Shown: positions 8,497 to 17,405, counted from the first letter of the stretch. The stretch is 64,000 bases of DNA from CFX2 sp014338005 (GCA_030263555.1 SZPE01000004.1:1-64000), one strand, 5' to 3'. Notes: generated by a model from the letters alone, not told the origin. A program made the numbers and translations.

Positions 8497-8525
8497 TTGC
8501 ATCCCCGCCGACTGAACAGGATAAT
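8497..8525 (+). promoter_or_regulatory. possible promoter of the PLAT gene
   Basis: TTGCAT (8497-8502) and GATAAT (8520-8525) are spaced by 17 bases and face the PLAT gene. The -10 matches five of six consensus positions. Confidence 0.4.
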
Positions 8526-8597
8526 AGTCGTGTTGGAGATTATGCGCCGGATTAAGATTGAGTCTGCGGGTAAAACATTAAACGGGACGAAAAACCC

Positions 8598-8957
8598 ATG
8601 AAAACCAACATCTACACCATCTGGGTCAAAACCGGCGAAGCGCCCCTGGGCGGGACGGACTCGAACGTGTTCATCCAGCTTTTTGGGACGAGCGGGCGCA
8701 CCGAAGTGCTGCACCTGCCGCCGGAGGACATCTTCGCCTTTGAGTCCGGCAGCGTAGATCGTTTTATCCTGGAAGTGCCGGACCTGGGCGACCTGACGCG
8801 CTGCTGCATCGGCCAGGATGCCAGCGCCGACTCCGGCTGGTATGTGGAAACGGTGCGCGTCAAGGACGATGAAACCGACCGCGAATGGCTGTTTACCTTC
8901 AATCAGTGGCTTGGTAAAGAAGAATCAGGGCGGCTGTCGGCGTGCGTCGAGTGTTAA
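8598..8957 (+). CDS. stand-alone PLAT/LH2 domain protein
   Basis: The 119-residue product is almost entirely one PLAT (lipoxygenase homology) beta-sandwich. Typical features are YTIWVKTGEAPLGGTDSNVF at the N-terminus, IQLFGTSGRTEVLHL, FESGSVDRFILEVPDLGDL in the centre, and WYVETVRVKDDETDREWLF near the end. PLAT domains bind lipids or membrane proteins and are often fused to enzymes; here the domain has no signal peptide and no partner domain. Its end overlaps the next gene by 16 bases, so it is probably translated together with the lipoprotein. The domain call is confident, the role unknown. Confidence 0.8.
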   Translation: MKTNIYTIWVKTGEAPLGGTDSNVFIQLFGTSGRTEVLHLPPEDIFAFESGSVDRFILEVPDLGDLTRCCIGQDASADSGWYVETVRVKDDETDREWLFTFNQWLGKEESGRLSACVEC

Positions 8958-9343
8958 TCATCCTGATAGGTCTGTTTTTAGGCGCGTGCAATTTACAGCG
9001 CGGCGCGCCGACGCCCCTGCCAACGCCGGACATCCCGCGCGTCGAGTTCCGTTTTCCGGTTAACGGCAGCACCATCCTCGAAGGCGCGGAACTGACCATC
9101 GAACTGCTGGCCGCCGACGCCGGCGACGGCGTGGCGCGGGTCGAGCTGCTGGTGGACGATGTGTTTCATCAGGAAGGCAAACCGGAAGTCAGCCCCTCCG
9201 TGCCGACCTTTGCCGTCACGATGAACTGGCTGGCCCAGGGTGTGGGGCAGCACGCCCTCACGGCGCTGGCCTACCGGCTGGATGGCGTTTCCAGCGCGCC
9301 GGAGACGATTATCATCGAAGTGCTGCCCGATGGCACATCCTGA
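8942..9343 (+). CDS. small lipoprotein with Ig-like domain
   Basis: This 133-residue exported lipoprotein starts with GTG inside the end of the PLAT gene. Residues 1-16 form a type II signal peptide with lipobox LGAC. A short Pro/Thr linker follows, then one beta-sandwich domain (residues about 30-130) starting PRVEFRFPVNGSTI and containing GVARVELLVDDV, a pattern of bacterial Ig-like folds in adhesion and cell-surface proteins. It overlaps the following gene depending on that gene's start. Function unknown. Confidence 0.7.
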   Translation: MRRVLIILIGLFLGACNLQRGAPTPLPTPDIPRVEFRFPVNGSTILEGAELTIELLAADAGDGVARVELLVDDVFHQEGKPEVSPSVPTFAVTMNWLAQGVGQHALTALAYRLDGVSSAPETIIIEVLPDGTS

Positions 9344-9353
9344 GGAGCGATTT

Positions 9354-9737
9354 TTGACCGTTTATTTGCAGCGCCTCAACGTTCTGCCCGACCTGGACGA
9401 CCTGACAGGGGACGAAGCCTTTTACATCCGCGCGCACTTCGACCCATATGCCGGTGAAGTGGTAGTGAACGGGCGGCCGATCCCCTGGCAAGCCATTGGC
9501 GCCGTCGAAGTGGCGCGCGCGGCGCGGGCGGGCGGGCCGGCGGGTTGGGTAGTGCGGCATTTGGTTCATGGCGGCGAGCGGTATCACGTTGGCCTGTACT
9601 TCGGCCCGCTGGAAGCTGTGCTGCCGAACATCACCCTGAACGCAGCGCGTTATATCGTCCAGACGGTCGCTTATTACGCGCCGTCCCCGGTCATTTATAC
9701 CGGGCCGGACGGGCTTTCGCCGCTGAAGGAAAGCTGA
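9354..9737 (+). CDS. conserved hypothetical protein
   Basis: I do not recognise this family. The preferred start is a TTG at 9354, seven bases after a strong GAGGAG site; an ATG at 9330 would overlap the lipoprotein gene by 14 bases. The 127-residue product has no signal peptide or helix. It reads as two lobes: FYIRAHFDPYAGEVVVNGRPI then GWVVRHLVHGGERYHVGLYFG, and a C-terminal helix-rich LNAARYIVQTVAYYAP. It sits between two lipoprotein genes in the same direction, spaced two bases from the next one. Confidence 0.65.
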   Translation: MTVYLQRLNVLPDLDDLTGDEAFYIRAHFDPYAGEVVVNGRPIPWQAIGAVEVARAARAGGPAGWVVRHLVHGGERYHVGLYFGPLEAVLPNITLNAARYIVQTVAYYAPSPVIYTGPDGLSPLKES

Positions 9738-9739
9738 AC

Positions 9740-10948
9740 ATGCGCTGGATGCTGCGCGCGCTGCTGGCACTGGCGGCGGGCTGCGCGGCAGCGGCGCCCC
9801 CTTCGACAACTGCCTGGCCGGCTTTGACGGTCGGGCAGGCGGAACAGAGCGCCGCGCCCGCTATGTGGGCCGGCGTAGATGGCCTAACGCTGGCCTGGGT
9901 CGGCGCGGACGACAGCGGCATCCACCAGGACGCCCGCGCGATTACCCCCGGCGGCATGACGGCGGCGGTCGTTTTGCCGCTGCCCCCGGCGCGCCCTTAT
10001 GGGCAGCAGATTGCCCCGGCGGCGGGCAGCGACCGGCACCTACTGTGGATGGATGCCGACGCCGAGGGGCAAAACCGGCTCTATGCGGCAGTCATCACGG
10101 CTGATCTGGCGGTCAAACGCGGGCCGACGCCGGTTTCTGCCGAAGCCACCCGGCGTTATGCCATTCTCTCCAACGGCGACGGCTCACTGTGGGTTGTGTC
10201 CGGCGGCGGGCTGCCGGCTGAACCCCGTCTGCGCGCGTATTATATAGATCTGTCGGGACGCCCGCGTCAGGACAGTCTCGCGCCGCTGGCCGCCGACGCC
10301 GACTGGCCGTCGTTCGTCCGTTGGGGCGGCGGCGCGGTTGACCTGTTCTGGTGGCAGCCTTCGGACGGGACGATCAAACGCGCGCCTTTTGATGCAGAAA
10401 ACGGAACATTGGGAAGCCCCATATCTGTGAATACCCTCCATCTTGACCCCGGCGACCGGCTGGAAGCCCTGATCACCGCCCATGACCGCACGCGCGGTTA
10501 TCTGTTCGCCAACCTCACCCGCGCGGGCGGCGAGCGCGAAACCCGGTTCAGCAGCGGCCAGGCCGGAGCAGCCGCCTGGGGGGAAATGCGGCGGTTGGGC
10601 ATCGAAGTTCAGGCGGGCCGCGACTTCGAGGCGGGCTTCAACGCCGGGGACGTGCTGGCCGCCGGGCCGGGCGAGTTATGGTTGAGCCTGGCCGCGCCGG
10701 CACAAGGAGACTTCGAGCGGCTGCCGGCGGCGGCGCTGGCCGGGGATGACCTGGGCATCGTCTACTTTGAGGGCGGCCAGCCCGCCGGTTTTCAGGTCAT
10801 CGCGCCGGACGCCGGGCTGATCGGCCCCCCGGCGCTCCAGGCCGACGGAGAGCGGTTTTTGTATCTGGCCTGGGCGCAGCCGGCCCGCTCCGGCAGCGCC
10901 GCCCTGCGCGTCGCTTCGCTGCGGCTGGCGGCGTGGCCCCCCGGCTGA
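9740..10948 (+). CDS. lipoprotein, probable beta-propeller
   Basis: This 402-residue exported lipoprotein starts at ATG 9740, preceded by GAAGGA. The signal peptide MRWMLRALLALAAGC ends in an acceptable lipobox (LAAGC). The remainder is built from recurring strands of the type GLTLAWVGADDSG, RHLLWMDADAEG, GSLWVVSGGG and RFLYLAWAQPA, spaced 45-60 residues apart, which suggests a six- or seven-bladed propeller. No enzyme motif is seen. It closes the PLAT-lipoprotein cluster; a surface binding role is only a guess. Confidence 0.7.
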   Translation: MRWMLRALLALAAGCAAAAPPSTTAWPALTVGQAEQSAAPAMWAGVDGLTLAWVGADDSGIHQDARAITPGGMTAAVVLPLPPARPYGQQIAPAAGSDRHLLWMDADAEGQNRLYAAVITADLAVKRGPTPVSAEATRRYAILSNGDGSLWVVSGGGLPAEPRLRAYYIDLSGRPRQDSLAPLAADADWPSFVRWGGGAVDLFWWQPSDGTIKRAPFDAENGTLGSPISVNTLHLDPGDRLEALITAHDRTRGYLFANLTRAGGERETRFSSGQAGAAAWGEMRRLGIEVQAGRDFEAGFNAGDVLAAGPGELWLSLAAPAQGDFERLPAAALAGDDLGIVYFEGGQPAGFQVIAPDAGLIGPPALQADGERFLYLAWAQPARSGSAALRVASLRLAAWPPG

Positions 10949-11166
10949 ACGCCTGTTACATGAAAGATGAATGAGGTTTTATTAAGAAAACGCTCATAAA
11001 CCTTATCAGAAAATTCTTACCGCACTACAATAATCAACGAACCTTTTTACAACCCACTCGGTTTTCACCCAATCTATAACCTTCCCAAAGGTTGGTCTAA
11101 TTTTTTGAAAGGCATCTGTAAGGACGGGCGTACTAGGATACGCTAGATTAAATTCGGTGAGCGGTC
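10949..11166. other. A/T-rich intergenic gap
   Basis: This gap of 218 bases is clearly richer in A and T than its flanks. It holds a small AACCTT-CCCA-AAGGTT hairpin (11078-11093) and a T6 run at 11101-11106, which together might end the lipoprotein transcript. I see no convincing promoter hexamer pair or gene. Confidence 0.4.
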
Positions 11167-12699
11167 ATGGCGAGCATAGCGCAGACAAAATTTCAGGCAA
11201 TCCCACAGGTACACTCTCGCATCAGCCTGGAAGTAGGGTTGGCTGTGCTGCTGCTGGGTTTGACGTTCGCCGTGCGCGTCACCAACCTGAACTACAACTC
11301 CCTGTTTGTGGACGAAGCGATTTACGCCACCGTTGGACGGGAAGTCCTGGCCGGGAAGGATTTTCAGGCCGCCTCGGCCTGGATGTTCGGGTCATATTTT
11401 TATCCCGCCGCCGCCGCGCTCAGCAACAACATCGCCGGCGTCGTCGGGATGCGCGGCCTCAGCGCCATCCTCAGCACGACGGCGGCGCTGTTCGTTTTCA
11501 TCACCACGCGGCAGCTGTTCGGCATCAAACCGGCGCTGTGGGCGCTGCTCTTATTCGGCCTGTCCGGGGCCAGCATCAGCGTCGGCCAGTTTGCCACCTA
11601 CGACGTGATGGGGCTGCCGTTCCTGGCGATTGCGCTGTTCTGCATCGTCTCCGCCGCGCTCACCCGTCACCAGACGGCCTATCTGCTGGCGGCGGGGGCG
11701 ACCTTCAGCCTGTCTTTTTTAGGCAAATATATCGCTATCCTCTACCTGCCGACTCTCGTTTATATCGGTTTCTTGCTGTTCGTCGCTCAGCGTAAACCCA
11801 TTCGCCCGCTGGCGAGTCGTTTCCTGCCGGTGGTTATCGCGGTGATCGGCGCTTATGTGCTGTATTTCCTGTTCGACCTGGGCGAAGTATTCAGCGGCAA
11901 ACACTCGACCGACATAGTAGATCGTCTGGTCGTCTTGCGTGTGATCCTCGAAGAAATCGGGCCGGCCATCCTGGCCGCCGGTTTCGGCCTGCTGTTTATT
12001 CCCCGGCGGCTGCTGGGCGGCTTCCCCGGCAGGATGGCGCGCGCGCTGACGGTTGTGGCCCTGGCGGGTGTTTTGCTGTCGGCGCTGGCGCTGCCCGCCT
12101 ATCACCTGGTTTCGTCAAATTTCCGCGCGCTGGAAAAACACGCCGTTTACGCGCTCATCTTCCTGGCCCCCCTGGCCGGGAATGGCATCGCGGCGGTGGT
12201 GGCGCGTTTGCAGCGCGCCGGGCGTGGCCGCGTTTTCGGGGCGGTCGTGACAGTCGCCGGGTTAATCTGGTTCGTTAACTATTCCCTCGACCGCAACTGG
12301 AGCTTTCAGAACGGCTGGCCGGACGTGAGCGGAGCCGTCGAGTACCTGCGGCAGAAGGGCGTCGGCCCGGACGATCTGGTGCTGGCTTCCGGCTCGGCCA
12401 TTTACGAATACGCCTTCAACTTCGACATCTGGAGCAGCCGTAATATCTGGTTCAGCACGTGGTACATGAAATACAAAGAAATTGAAGGCGTGGATGCCAT
12501 GAAACTGGCAATCCTGGAACGCGCCGTAGATTACGTGGTTCTGGATGATTATTACACGCCGGAGATGAATCAGGTTTTGGAGCCGGTGCTGGAAGCCGCC
12601 GGATATTGGCAGGATTTCCAGCAGACAGTTGAACTGGGCAACGGTGATCCGATTCGGGTTCGCGTCTTCCTGCCACCAGTAGAAAGCGTGCAGCGATGA
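11167..12699 (+). CDS. membrane glycosyltransferase, GT39-like
   Basis: This is a 510-residue polytopic GT-C enzyme of the dolichyl-phosphate-mannose-type superfamily. The family loop follows the first helix: LNYNSLFVDEAIYATVGREV, with the acidic DE pair needed for catalysis. About ten further hydrophobic segments follow to residue 380, then a soluble tail of about 130 residues containing LRQKGVGPDDLVLASGSAIY. The gene ends four bases inside the next gene (ATGA overlap), so it is coupled to the cellulose-synthase-like GT2 and both probably act on the same glycan or lipid. Confidence 0.85.
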   Translation: MASIAQTKFQAIPQVHSRISLEVGLAVLLLGLTFAVRVTNLNYNSLFVDEAIYATVGREVLAGKDFQAASAWMFGSYFYPAAAALSNNIAGVVGMRGLSAILSTTAALFVFITTRQLFGIKPALWALLLFGLSGASISVGQFATYDVMGLPFLAIALFCIVSAALTRHQTAYLLAAGATFSLSFLGKYIAILYLPTLVYIGFLLFVAQRKPIRPLASRFLPVVIAVIGAYVLYFLFDLGEVFSGKHSTDIVDRLVVLRVILEEIGPAILAAGFGLLFIPRRLLGGFPGRMARALTVVALAGVLLSALALPAYHLVSSNFRALEKHAVYALIFLAPLAGNGIAAVVARLQRAGRGRVFGAVVTVAGLIWFVNYSLDRNWSFQNGWPDVSGAVEYLRQKGVGPDDLVLASGSAIYEYAFNFDIWSSRNIWFSTWYMKYKEIEGVDAMKLAILERAVDYVVLDDYYTPEMNQVLEPVLEAAGYWQDFQQTVELGNGDPIRVRVFLPPVESVQR

Positions 12700-14441
12700 T
12701 AAAACTGATACGCAAACATCCGTTGATAACTATCGCGGTGATCGTAATCGTTGTAGCGAACTTCTTTTTACAGCGGTATTTAAACACCCTGGTTTGGCCG
12801 TACCTGTGGCCGCGCCCGGCGATTTTTATCCTGATGGCGCTGTTCGGGCTGGCAGTCTGGTTTCCCAGGCTTTTTTCCGGCACGTGGGCGCTGCGAATCA
12901 GCGGCCTGTGGATGATATTCATCGGGCAAAGCTACCTGCTGCACAGCTTCGAGGTGCTGGTGACGCAGTTTTCGCCGGTCGCGCTCATTCATTTCCTGGG
13001 CATCGCCGGCACGTATTCGGTGATGGTGGTGAGTTACATCAACCAGGCTCTGCCGAAAGACGTTCGGAAAGCGCCTGCGCTGCCGGATGACCTGCCCTAC
13101 GTGGCGGCGGTCATCCCCACCTATGGCGAGCCGGTAGACATCCTAGAAGAAACCGCCCTGTCGCTAAAAGAGCTGGACTACCCCCAAGACCGGCTGTATA
13201 TCTTCATCTCTGACGACGGCCACCGGGAAGAAGTGCAGCGTATGGCCGAATATCACGGCATCGGTTACAACCCCGGCGCGCGCAAGGACGCCAAAGCCGG
13301 CAACCTCAATTCTGCGCTGAAACACCTGGAGGAGTTTTTCCCGCAGGCGGCGCTGATTTTGACGCAGGACGCCGACGAGGTAATTGACTCCACTTTCCTA
13401 AAGAAGACAGTCGGCTACTTCACCGACCCGGAAATCGCCTTCGTGCAAACGCCCAAAGAAGCGATTGCCCCGCCCGGCGACCCGTTCGGCGTGCGCGACC
13501 GCATCTTCTACGACGTGATTCAACCGGGGCGCAACGGCAGCGGCGCGGCTTTCTCGTGCGGCAGCGGCGTGCTGTGGCGCATCGAGGCGGTTAAGTCCAT
13601 CGGCGGTTATGCCACCTGGAACGTGGTGGAAGACCTGACGACCTCGTATTTTCTGCACTGCGCGGGCTGGCGCTCCGCCTATCATAACGAAGTGCTGACG
13701 CTCGGCCTGGCCCCGGACGACCTGCCAGGGCTGCTGAAGCAGCGCGGCACGTGGGCGGTAGACACCTGGCGGCTGTTTTTGTTCAAAAATCCGCTGGTCA
13801 TGCCGGGGCTAAAACCGCGCCAGCGGCTTCAATACCTGGAACTGGGGTTGTTTTACACTACCTCGACATTTTTTATGCCGCTGCTGATGCTCACGCCGCT
13901 GCTGTCGCTGCTGACGGGTCAATTTGTGCCGATTGAAGGTTCGGCGCTGTTCCCCTGGCTGGTCATCAGCGTGCTGTATTACGCCTCGCTGGCGCGCGGC
14001 TTCCACGAATTTTTCAAACGTATGTGGCAGTATTGGGTCGGCCACTGCCCGACGTATGCCAAAGCGTTCTGGATTGCCATCCGCTCGAAGAACAAAAAAC
14101 CGAGCTACAAAGTGACGCGCAAAACACGGCAGGCCGGTTTTTACGGTCAAATGATCTGGCCGCAGTACCTTTATCTGCTGGTGGGCATCATCGCCATCGT
14201 CAACGCGCTGTTTTTTATGCCGGCGGTTGACCTGGGCGCGCGGCTGACCAATATCGGGATTCTGCTGTTTTTTATGTACATGGTCAGCGGCATTGTGGAG
14301 GCCTCGCTGTACGGCGTGCAGTTTATCGCCCCACGCCGGGCGCTGGTTAAAATGCGCCGGCGGCTCGCCTATACATTTGCCGGGCTGCGCGGCATCCGGG
14401 TCGCCGGGGACTCGGTGCAGTCTCCCAGCGGCGCGGACTAA
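12696..14441 (+). CDS. cellulose-synthase-like processive GT2 glycosyltransferase
   Basis: This is a 581-residue membrane beta-glycosyltransferase that would polymerise a nucleotide sugar and extrude the chain. Three N-terminal helices precede the catalytic domain with VIPTYGEPVDILEETALSL, then FISDDG, the DADE motif, VEDLTTSYFLHCAGW (the TED-like site, here VED) and QRGTWAVDTWRLF (Q-x-x-x-W). Four or five helices follow. It is shorter than BcsA and lacks a C-terminal PilZ domain, so c-di-GMP control is not evident. Translationally coupled to the GT39-like gene. The product polymer cannot be told from sequence. Confidence 0.88.
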   Translation: MIKLIRKHPLITIAVIVIVVANFFLQRYLNTLVWPYLWPRPAIFILMALFGLAVWFPRLFSGTWALRISGLWMIFIGQSYLLHSFEVLVTQFSPVALIHFLGIAGTYSVMVVSYINQALPKDVRKAPALPDDLPYVAAVIPTYGEPVDILEETALSLKELDYPQDRLYIFISDDGHREEVQRMAEYHGIGYNPGARKDAKAGNLNSALKHLEEFFPQAALILTQDADEVIDSTFLKKTVGYFTDPEIAFVQTPKEAIAPPGDPFGVRDRIFYDVIQPGRNGSGAAFSCGSGVLWRIEAVKSIGGYATWNVVEDLTTSYFLHCAGWRSAYHNEVLTLGLAPDDLPGLLKQRGTWAVDTWRLFLFKNPLVMPGLKPRQRLQYLELGLFYTTSTFFMPLLMLTPLLSLLTGQFVPIEGSALFPWLVISVLYYASLARGFHEFFKRMWQYWVGHCPTYAKAFWIAIRSKNKKPSYKVTRKTRQAGFYGQMIWPQYLYLLVGIIAIVNALFFMPAVDLGARLTNIGILLFFMYMVSGIVEASLYGVQFIAPRRALVKMRRRLAYTFAGLRGIRVAGDSVQSPSGAD

Positions 14442-14510
14442 CGCCCAGGCTGCCGGGACATTCGGTTTTTAACATCAAGAGCGGGCGCTCGATAAAAGTC
14501 GTTTCGCGGG

Positions 14511-14535
14511 TAGGGGCGCAATGCCTTGCGCCCTA
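14511..14535. repeat. palindromic repeat opening with TAGGGGCG
   Basis: TAGGGGCGCA-ATGCCT-TGCGCCCTA forms a stem with one bulged G. A related palindrome with the same TGTAGGGGCG or GGTAGGGGCG opening is at 24348-24375, so this is a dispersed family. Confidence 0.55.
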
Positions 14536-14600
14536 CGAACCACCATAACCCTTTATGCCCCCCAAATCGGCCATAATATGCAGTTACCCTGGGTTTTTAG

Positions 14601-14662
14601 CCCTTCTCCCCTAAGTTCGGCGATGCATGTCCCCTGAGGGGAGAAGGGTTGGGATGAGGGGT
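14601..14662. repeat. G-rich inverted repeat (dispersed family, copy 2)
   Basis: A perfect 12-base stem, CCCTTCTCCCCT (14601-14612) with AGGGGAGAAGGG (14637-14648), is followed by TTGGGATGAGGGG. The tail matches the copies near 1380 and 60650. It fills the gap between the GT2 gene and the convergent membrane-anchored protein gene. Confidence 0.6.
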
Positions 14663-14670
14663 CTACCCGC

Positions 14671-15582
14671 CTACGCCGGGCGGAAAAACACACGATACGA
14701 GCTGATGGCCGAATCGCCGCCTTCGGTCACACACGGCGCGGCTACCAGCGGCTGCGAAGTTGGGTCGGAGCGGCCCGGCATTTCGACACTATACCCCTTG
14801 CCGGCCTCCATCTGGAAATCGGCATAACCAGGGCCGCGCTCCGGCTTCAGCCCGGTGAAGAAGGTATCGCTGCCTTCATCCCAACGCACACGCACAGCCT
14901 GCCCCGGCACCCCCTGGCCGTTAAAGTCCTGCACAAAAACCTCAATCACGCCGGAACTGCCGGTCGCGCAAAAGGTGTTGATGGCCGCGATGATATAATC
15001 GCTCTGCGGCTGGACGGTAGGGGCGATCACGCGCGGCGGAGTCGGCGAGGGCCGCACGGCGCTTTCCGGCGTGGGGGTTTTGCTGGCCGGGGGCAGCGGT
15101 GTGGGCGTGGGCAGGTCAATCACCACCTGCGGCGTGGCCTGGTCTTCAAACGGAATCAGCGAATCGGCACAGCCGGAGCGCCCTTGCAGGCGGTAAAACT
15201 GCATCATGCTGCGGATGGCGCGCAGGCCGCTGCTGGTGCTGGCATAACCGGTGGTCGCCAGGTCGCAGGCCACGTCGGCCACTTCCTGAATCGGGTCTAC
15301 CTGCGGGCGCAGTTCGACCAGCCGTTGAATGGCGCGGCTCAGATCGCTGTCGTAAGAAAAACCGAGCGCGACGGCAGCGATATACTGGGCGCGGTCGGAC
15401 GGTTTAAGCTGCCAGGGTTCGGTATCGTATTCGACGCGGGTATCCACCGCCCAGGCGTAAAACAAACCCGCCCCGATCCCCAACGCGACGCCGATCAGCA
15501 GGCCGACCCAGGAAATTTCGCGGCGCGGGCGGCGGTATTTGCTGCGGCGGGGGACGCCGGTTTCGGTTTCGTAATCGCCCAT
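14671..15582 (-). CDS. single-helix membrane-anchored protein with Thr/Pro linker
   Basis: I do not recognise a named family. The 303-residue product has a basic, Arg-rich N-terminus, one transmembrane helix at about 24-45 (WVGLLIGVALGIGAGLFYAW), a helical domain to residue 150, a linker rich in TPTP and PSPTPP (about 155-200), and a C-terminal beta domain containing VIEVFVQDFNGQGVPGQAVRV, which resembles an Ig-like or carboxypeptidase-regulatory fold. The helix and the following 80 residues are clearly related to the whole of the upstream protein (15583-15960). A GGAGG site lies just upstream and the ATG follows directly on the stop of that gene, so the two are co-translated. Topology suggests an outward-facing C-terminus. 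Confidence 0.75.
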   Translation of the reverse strand: MGDYETETGVPRRSKYRRPRREISWVGLLIGVALGIGAGLFYAWAVDTRVEYDTEPWQLKPSDRAQYIAAVALGFSYDSDLSRAIQRLVELRPQVDPIQEVADVACDLATTGYASTSSGLRAIRSMMQFYRLQGRSGCADSLIPFEDQATPQVVIDLPTPTPLPPASKTPTPESAVRPSPTPPRVIAPTVQPQSDYIIAAINTFCATGSSGVIEVFVQDFNGQGVPGQAVRVRWDEGSDTFFTGLKPERGPGYADFQMEAGKGYSVEMPGRSDPTSQPLVAAPCVTEGGDSAISSYRVFFRPA

Positions 15583-15960
15583 CTAGCCTCCCGTTTCGGT
15601 GATGCGCCGGTAGGGCTGCATGATGGGCGTCAGCCGGCCCAGGCTTTCGGAAAGCGCCACCAGCACGCTGATGTCGTCGGCGTTCTGCGAATTGCTGATG
15701 TACCGCTCGGTGACTTCCTGCACAAAAGCCGGGATATTCGCCACCCCCAGCAGGCGCAGGCGTTCGACCGCCCCGCCCAGATCGCCATCCTTCAGATAGC
15801 CGGAAGCGACCATAACGATAAAATCGTCTTTATACCGCTGCGACAGGCTGCTGGCGGGGCTGTTCACAAACTCCACCGGGAAGCGCACCCACCCCAGGTA
15901 CAGGCCGATGCCCAGCCCGACGACCAGGCCGATGATGAGAGAAACCAAAAAACGAAGCAT
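15583..15960 (-). CDS. small single-helix protein, paralogue of the adjacent gene's N-terminal half
   Basis: This 125-residue protein has an N-terminal transmembrane helix (LVSLIIGLVVGLGIGLYLGW) and a short helical domain. It aligns along its length with residues about 24-110 of the next protein: the glycine-rich helix, then YKDDFIVMVASGYLKDGDL against AQYIAAVALGFSYDSDL, then the AVERLRLL against AIQRLVEL. It lacks the Thr/Pro linker and C-terminal beta domain. Function unknown; the pairing suggests a membrane complex or a duplication followed by domain gain. Confidence 0.72.
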   Translation of the reverse strand: MLRFLVSLIIGLVVGLGIGLYLGWVRFPVEFVNSPASSLSQRYKDDFIVMVASGYLKDGDLGGAVERLRLLGVANIPAFVQEVTERYISNSQNADDISVLVALSESLGRLTPIMQPYRRITETGG

Positions 15961-16228
15961 AATATCCTTCTGGCACGTTGTAGTTCAGCCCCATTATTAT
16001 ACCGCGCCCTGAATCGGCGCGAGTCCCGGCGGGGGGAGCCGGGACTCGCATTGAGGGAAAAACACATCATTATTTGCACATGATGGTTATTTAGAAAGAC
16101 CGCTGCAAGCGGCCAAAAGTTCGGCTTTGGCCGGGCGCTTTAATCCAATTCTCATCTAACCTGCCGGGAGCGGCGGTTTGATGTTAAACTCTCGCCGGTA
16201 AAAAGCAGCCGACTCAGGAGAAGATACA
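15961..16228. other. intergenic region with strong hairpins
   Basis: This divergent gap of 268 bases contains a perfect 12-base stem (GCGAGTCCCGGC at 16019-16030 with its complement at 16038-16049) and a second weaker hairpin around GGCCAAA/TTTGGCC at about 16113-16134. Neither is followed by a T tract on either strand, so they look more like repeat palindromes than terminators. Promoters for both flanking genes must lie here, but I cannot place them with confidence. Confidence 0.5.
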
Positions 16229-17383
16229 ATGATTTTTGAATTCGCTACCGCCGGGCAGATATTATTCGGGGCGGGTGTGATGCGCGAAGCCGGCCCGCTG
16301 GCCGCCCGGATGGGCAAACGCGCGCTGGTCGTCACGACCGACACGCCGGAACGCGCCGCCGGGCTGTTCGAGGCGCTCCAGGCCAGCGGCCTGACCTACG
16401 ACGTGTTCCCGATTCTGGAAGAACCCACCGTCGAGCGCATTCAGGAAGGCGTGGCGCTGGCGCGCACAGCGGCTTGCGATGTGGTGCTGGGCATCGGCGG
16501 CGGCAGCGTGCTGGACTCCGGCAAGGCCATCGCCGCGCTGGTGACGAATCCCGGCGACCCGCTGGATTATCTGGAAGTGATCGGCGCGGGCAAAACTCTG
16601 GCCGCCCCGCCGCTGCCGTATATCGCCATCCCAACCACCGCCGGGACAGGCGCGGAAGTCACCCGCAACGCCGTGCTGGCCTCCACCGAACACCGCGTTA
16701 AGGTCAGCCTCCGCAGCCCGCTGATGCTGCCCCGCGCGGCGCTGGTAGACCCGGAACTGACCTACAGCCTGCCGCCGAACGTCACCGCCAGCACCGGCAT
16801 GGATGCGCTCACCCAATGCCTGGAGCCGTTTGTCTCCCATGCCGCCAGCCCGCTGACCGACCCCCTGTGCGCGGACGGCCTGAAACGCGCCGCGCGGTCG
16901 CTGCGCCGCGCCTGCGAAAACGGCAGCGATGCCGAAGCCCGCGCCGATATGTGCCTGGTCAGCCTGTTCGGCGGGCTGGCGCTGGCAAACGCCAAACTGG
17001 GCGCGGTGCATGGTTTCGCCGGGCCGCTGGGGGGCATGTTCCCCATTCCACATGGTGTCGCCTGTGCCGCGCTGCTGCCGCACGTCATGGCGGCCAACAT
17101 TAACGCGCTCAAAAAACGCCAGCCAGATGGCCCGGCGCTGCGCCGGTATACCGAGGCGGCGCGCCTGCTGACCGGGCGCGACGACGCTGCCGCCGAAGAC
17201 GGCGCGGCCTGGGCGCGCGACCTGGGCGCGGCGCTGGCGATTCCGCCGCTGTCCGCTTTTGGCATCCGGGCTGAACATTTTCCTGAAATTGTGGATAAAT
17301 CGGCGCGCGCCAGCAGCATGAAGGGCAACCCCATCACGCTGACGCCGGAAGAACTGGCCGCCATCCTGGAAGCCGCTTTGTAG
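16229..17383 (+). CDS. iron-containing alcohol dehydrogenase
   Basis: This is a group III NAD(P)-dependent alcohol dehydrogenase of 384 residues, the usual length. The nucleotide-binding part contains GIGGGSVLDSGKAIA; PTTAGTGAEVTRNAVL follows. The C-terminal helical domain supplies metal ligands from GAVHGFAGPLGGMFPIPHG, matching the family's His positions. A GGAG lies upstream of the ATG. It stands alone between divergent and convergent neighbours, so the substrate is not indicated. Lactaldehyde reduction during rhamnose use is possible but is not supported by position. Confidence 0.92.
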   Translation: MIFEFATAGQILFGAGVMREAGPLAARMGKRALVVTTDTPERAAGLFEALQASGLTYDVFPILEEPTVERIQEGVALARTAACDVVLGIGGGSVLDSGKAIAALVTNPGDPLDYLEVIGAGKTLAAPPLPYIAIPTTAGTGAEVTRNAVLASTEHRVKVSLRSPLMLPRAALVDPELTYSLPPNVTASTGMDALTQCLEPFVSHAASPLTDPLCADGLKRAARSLRRACENGSDAEARADMCLVSLFGGLALANAKLGAVHGFAGPLGGMFPIPHGVACAALLPHVMAANINALKKRQPDGPALRRYTEAARLLTGRDDAAAEDGAAWARDLGAALAIPPLSAFGIRAEHFPEIVDKSARASSMKGNPITLTPEELAAILEAAL

Positions 17384-17405
17384 CCGGACAGAAGTAGAGC
17401 CGCTT

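Noticed and set aside
16019..16049. intrinsic terminator
   Set aside because: Very strong stem but no T tract on either strand, so it is listed as an intergenic hairpin instead.
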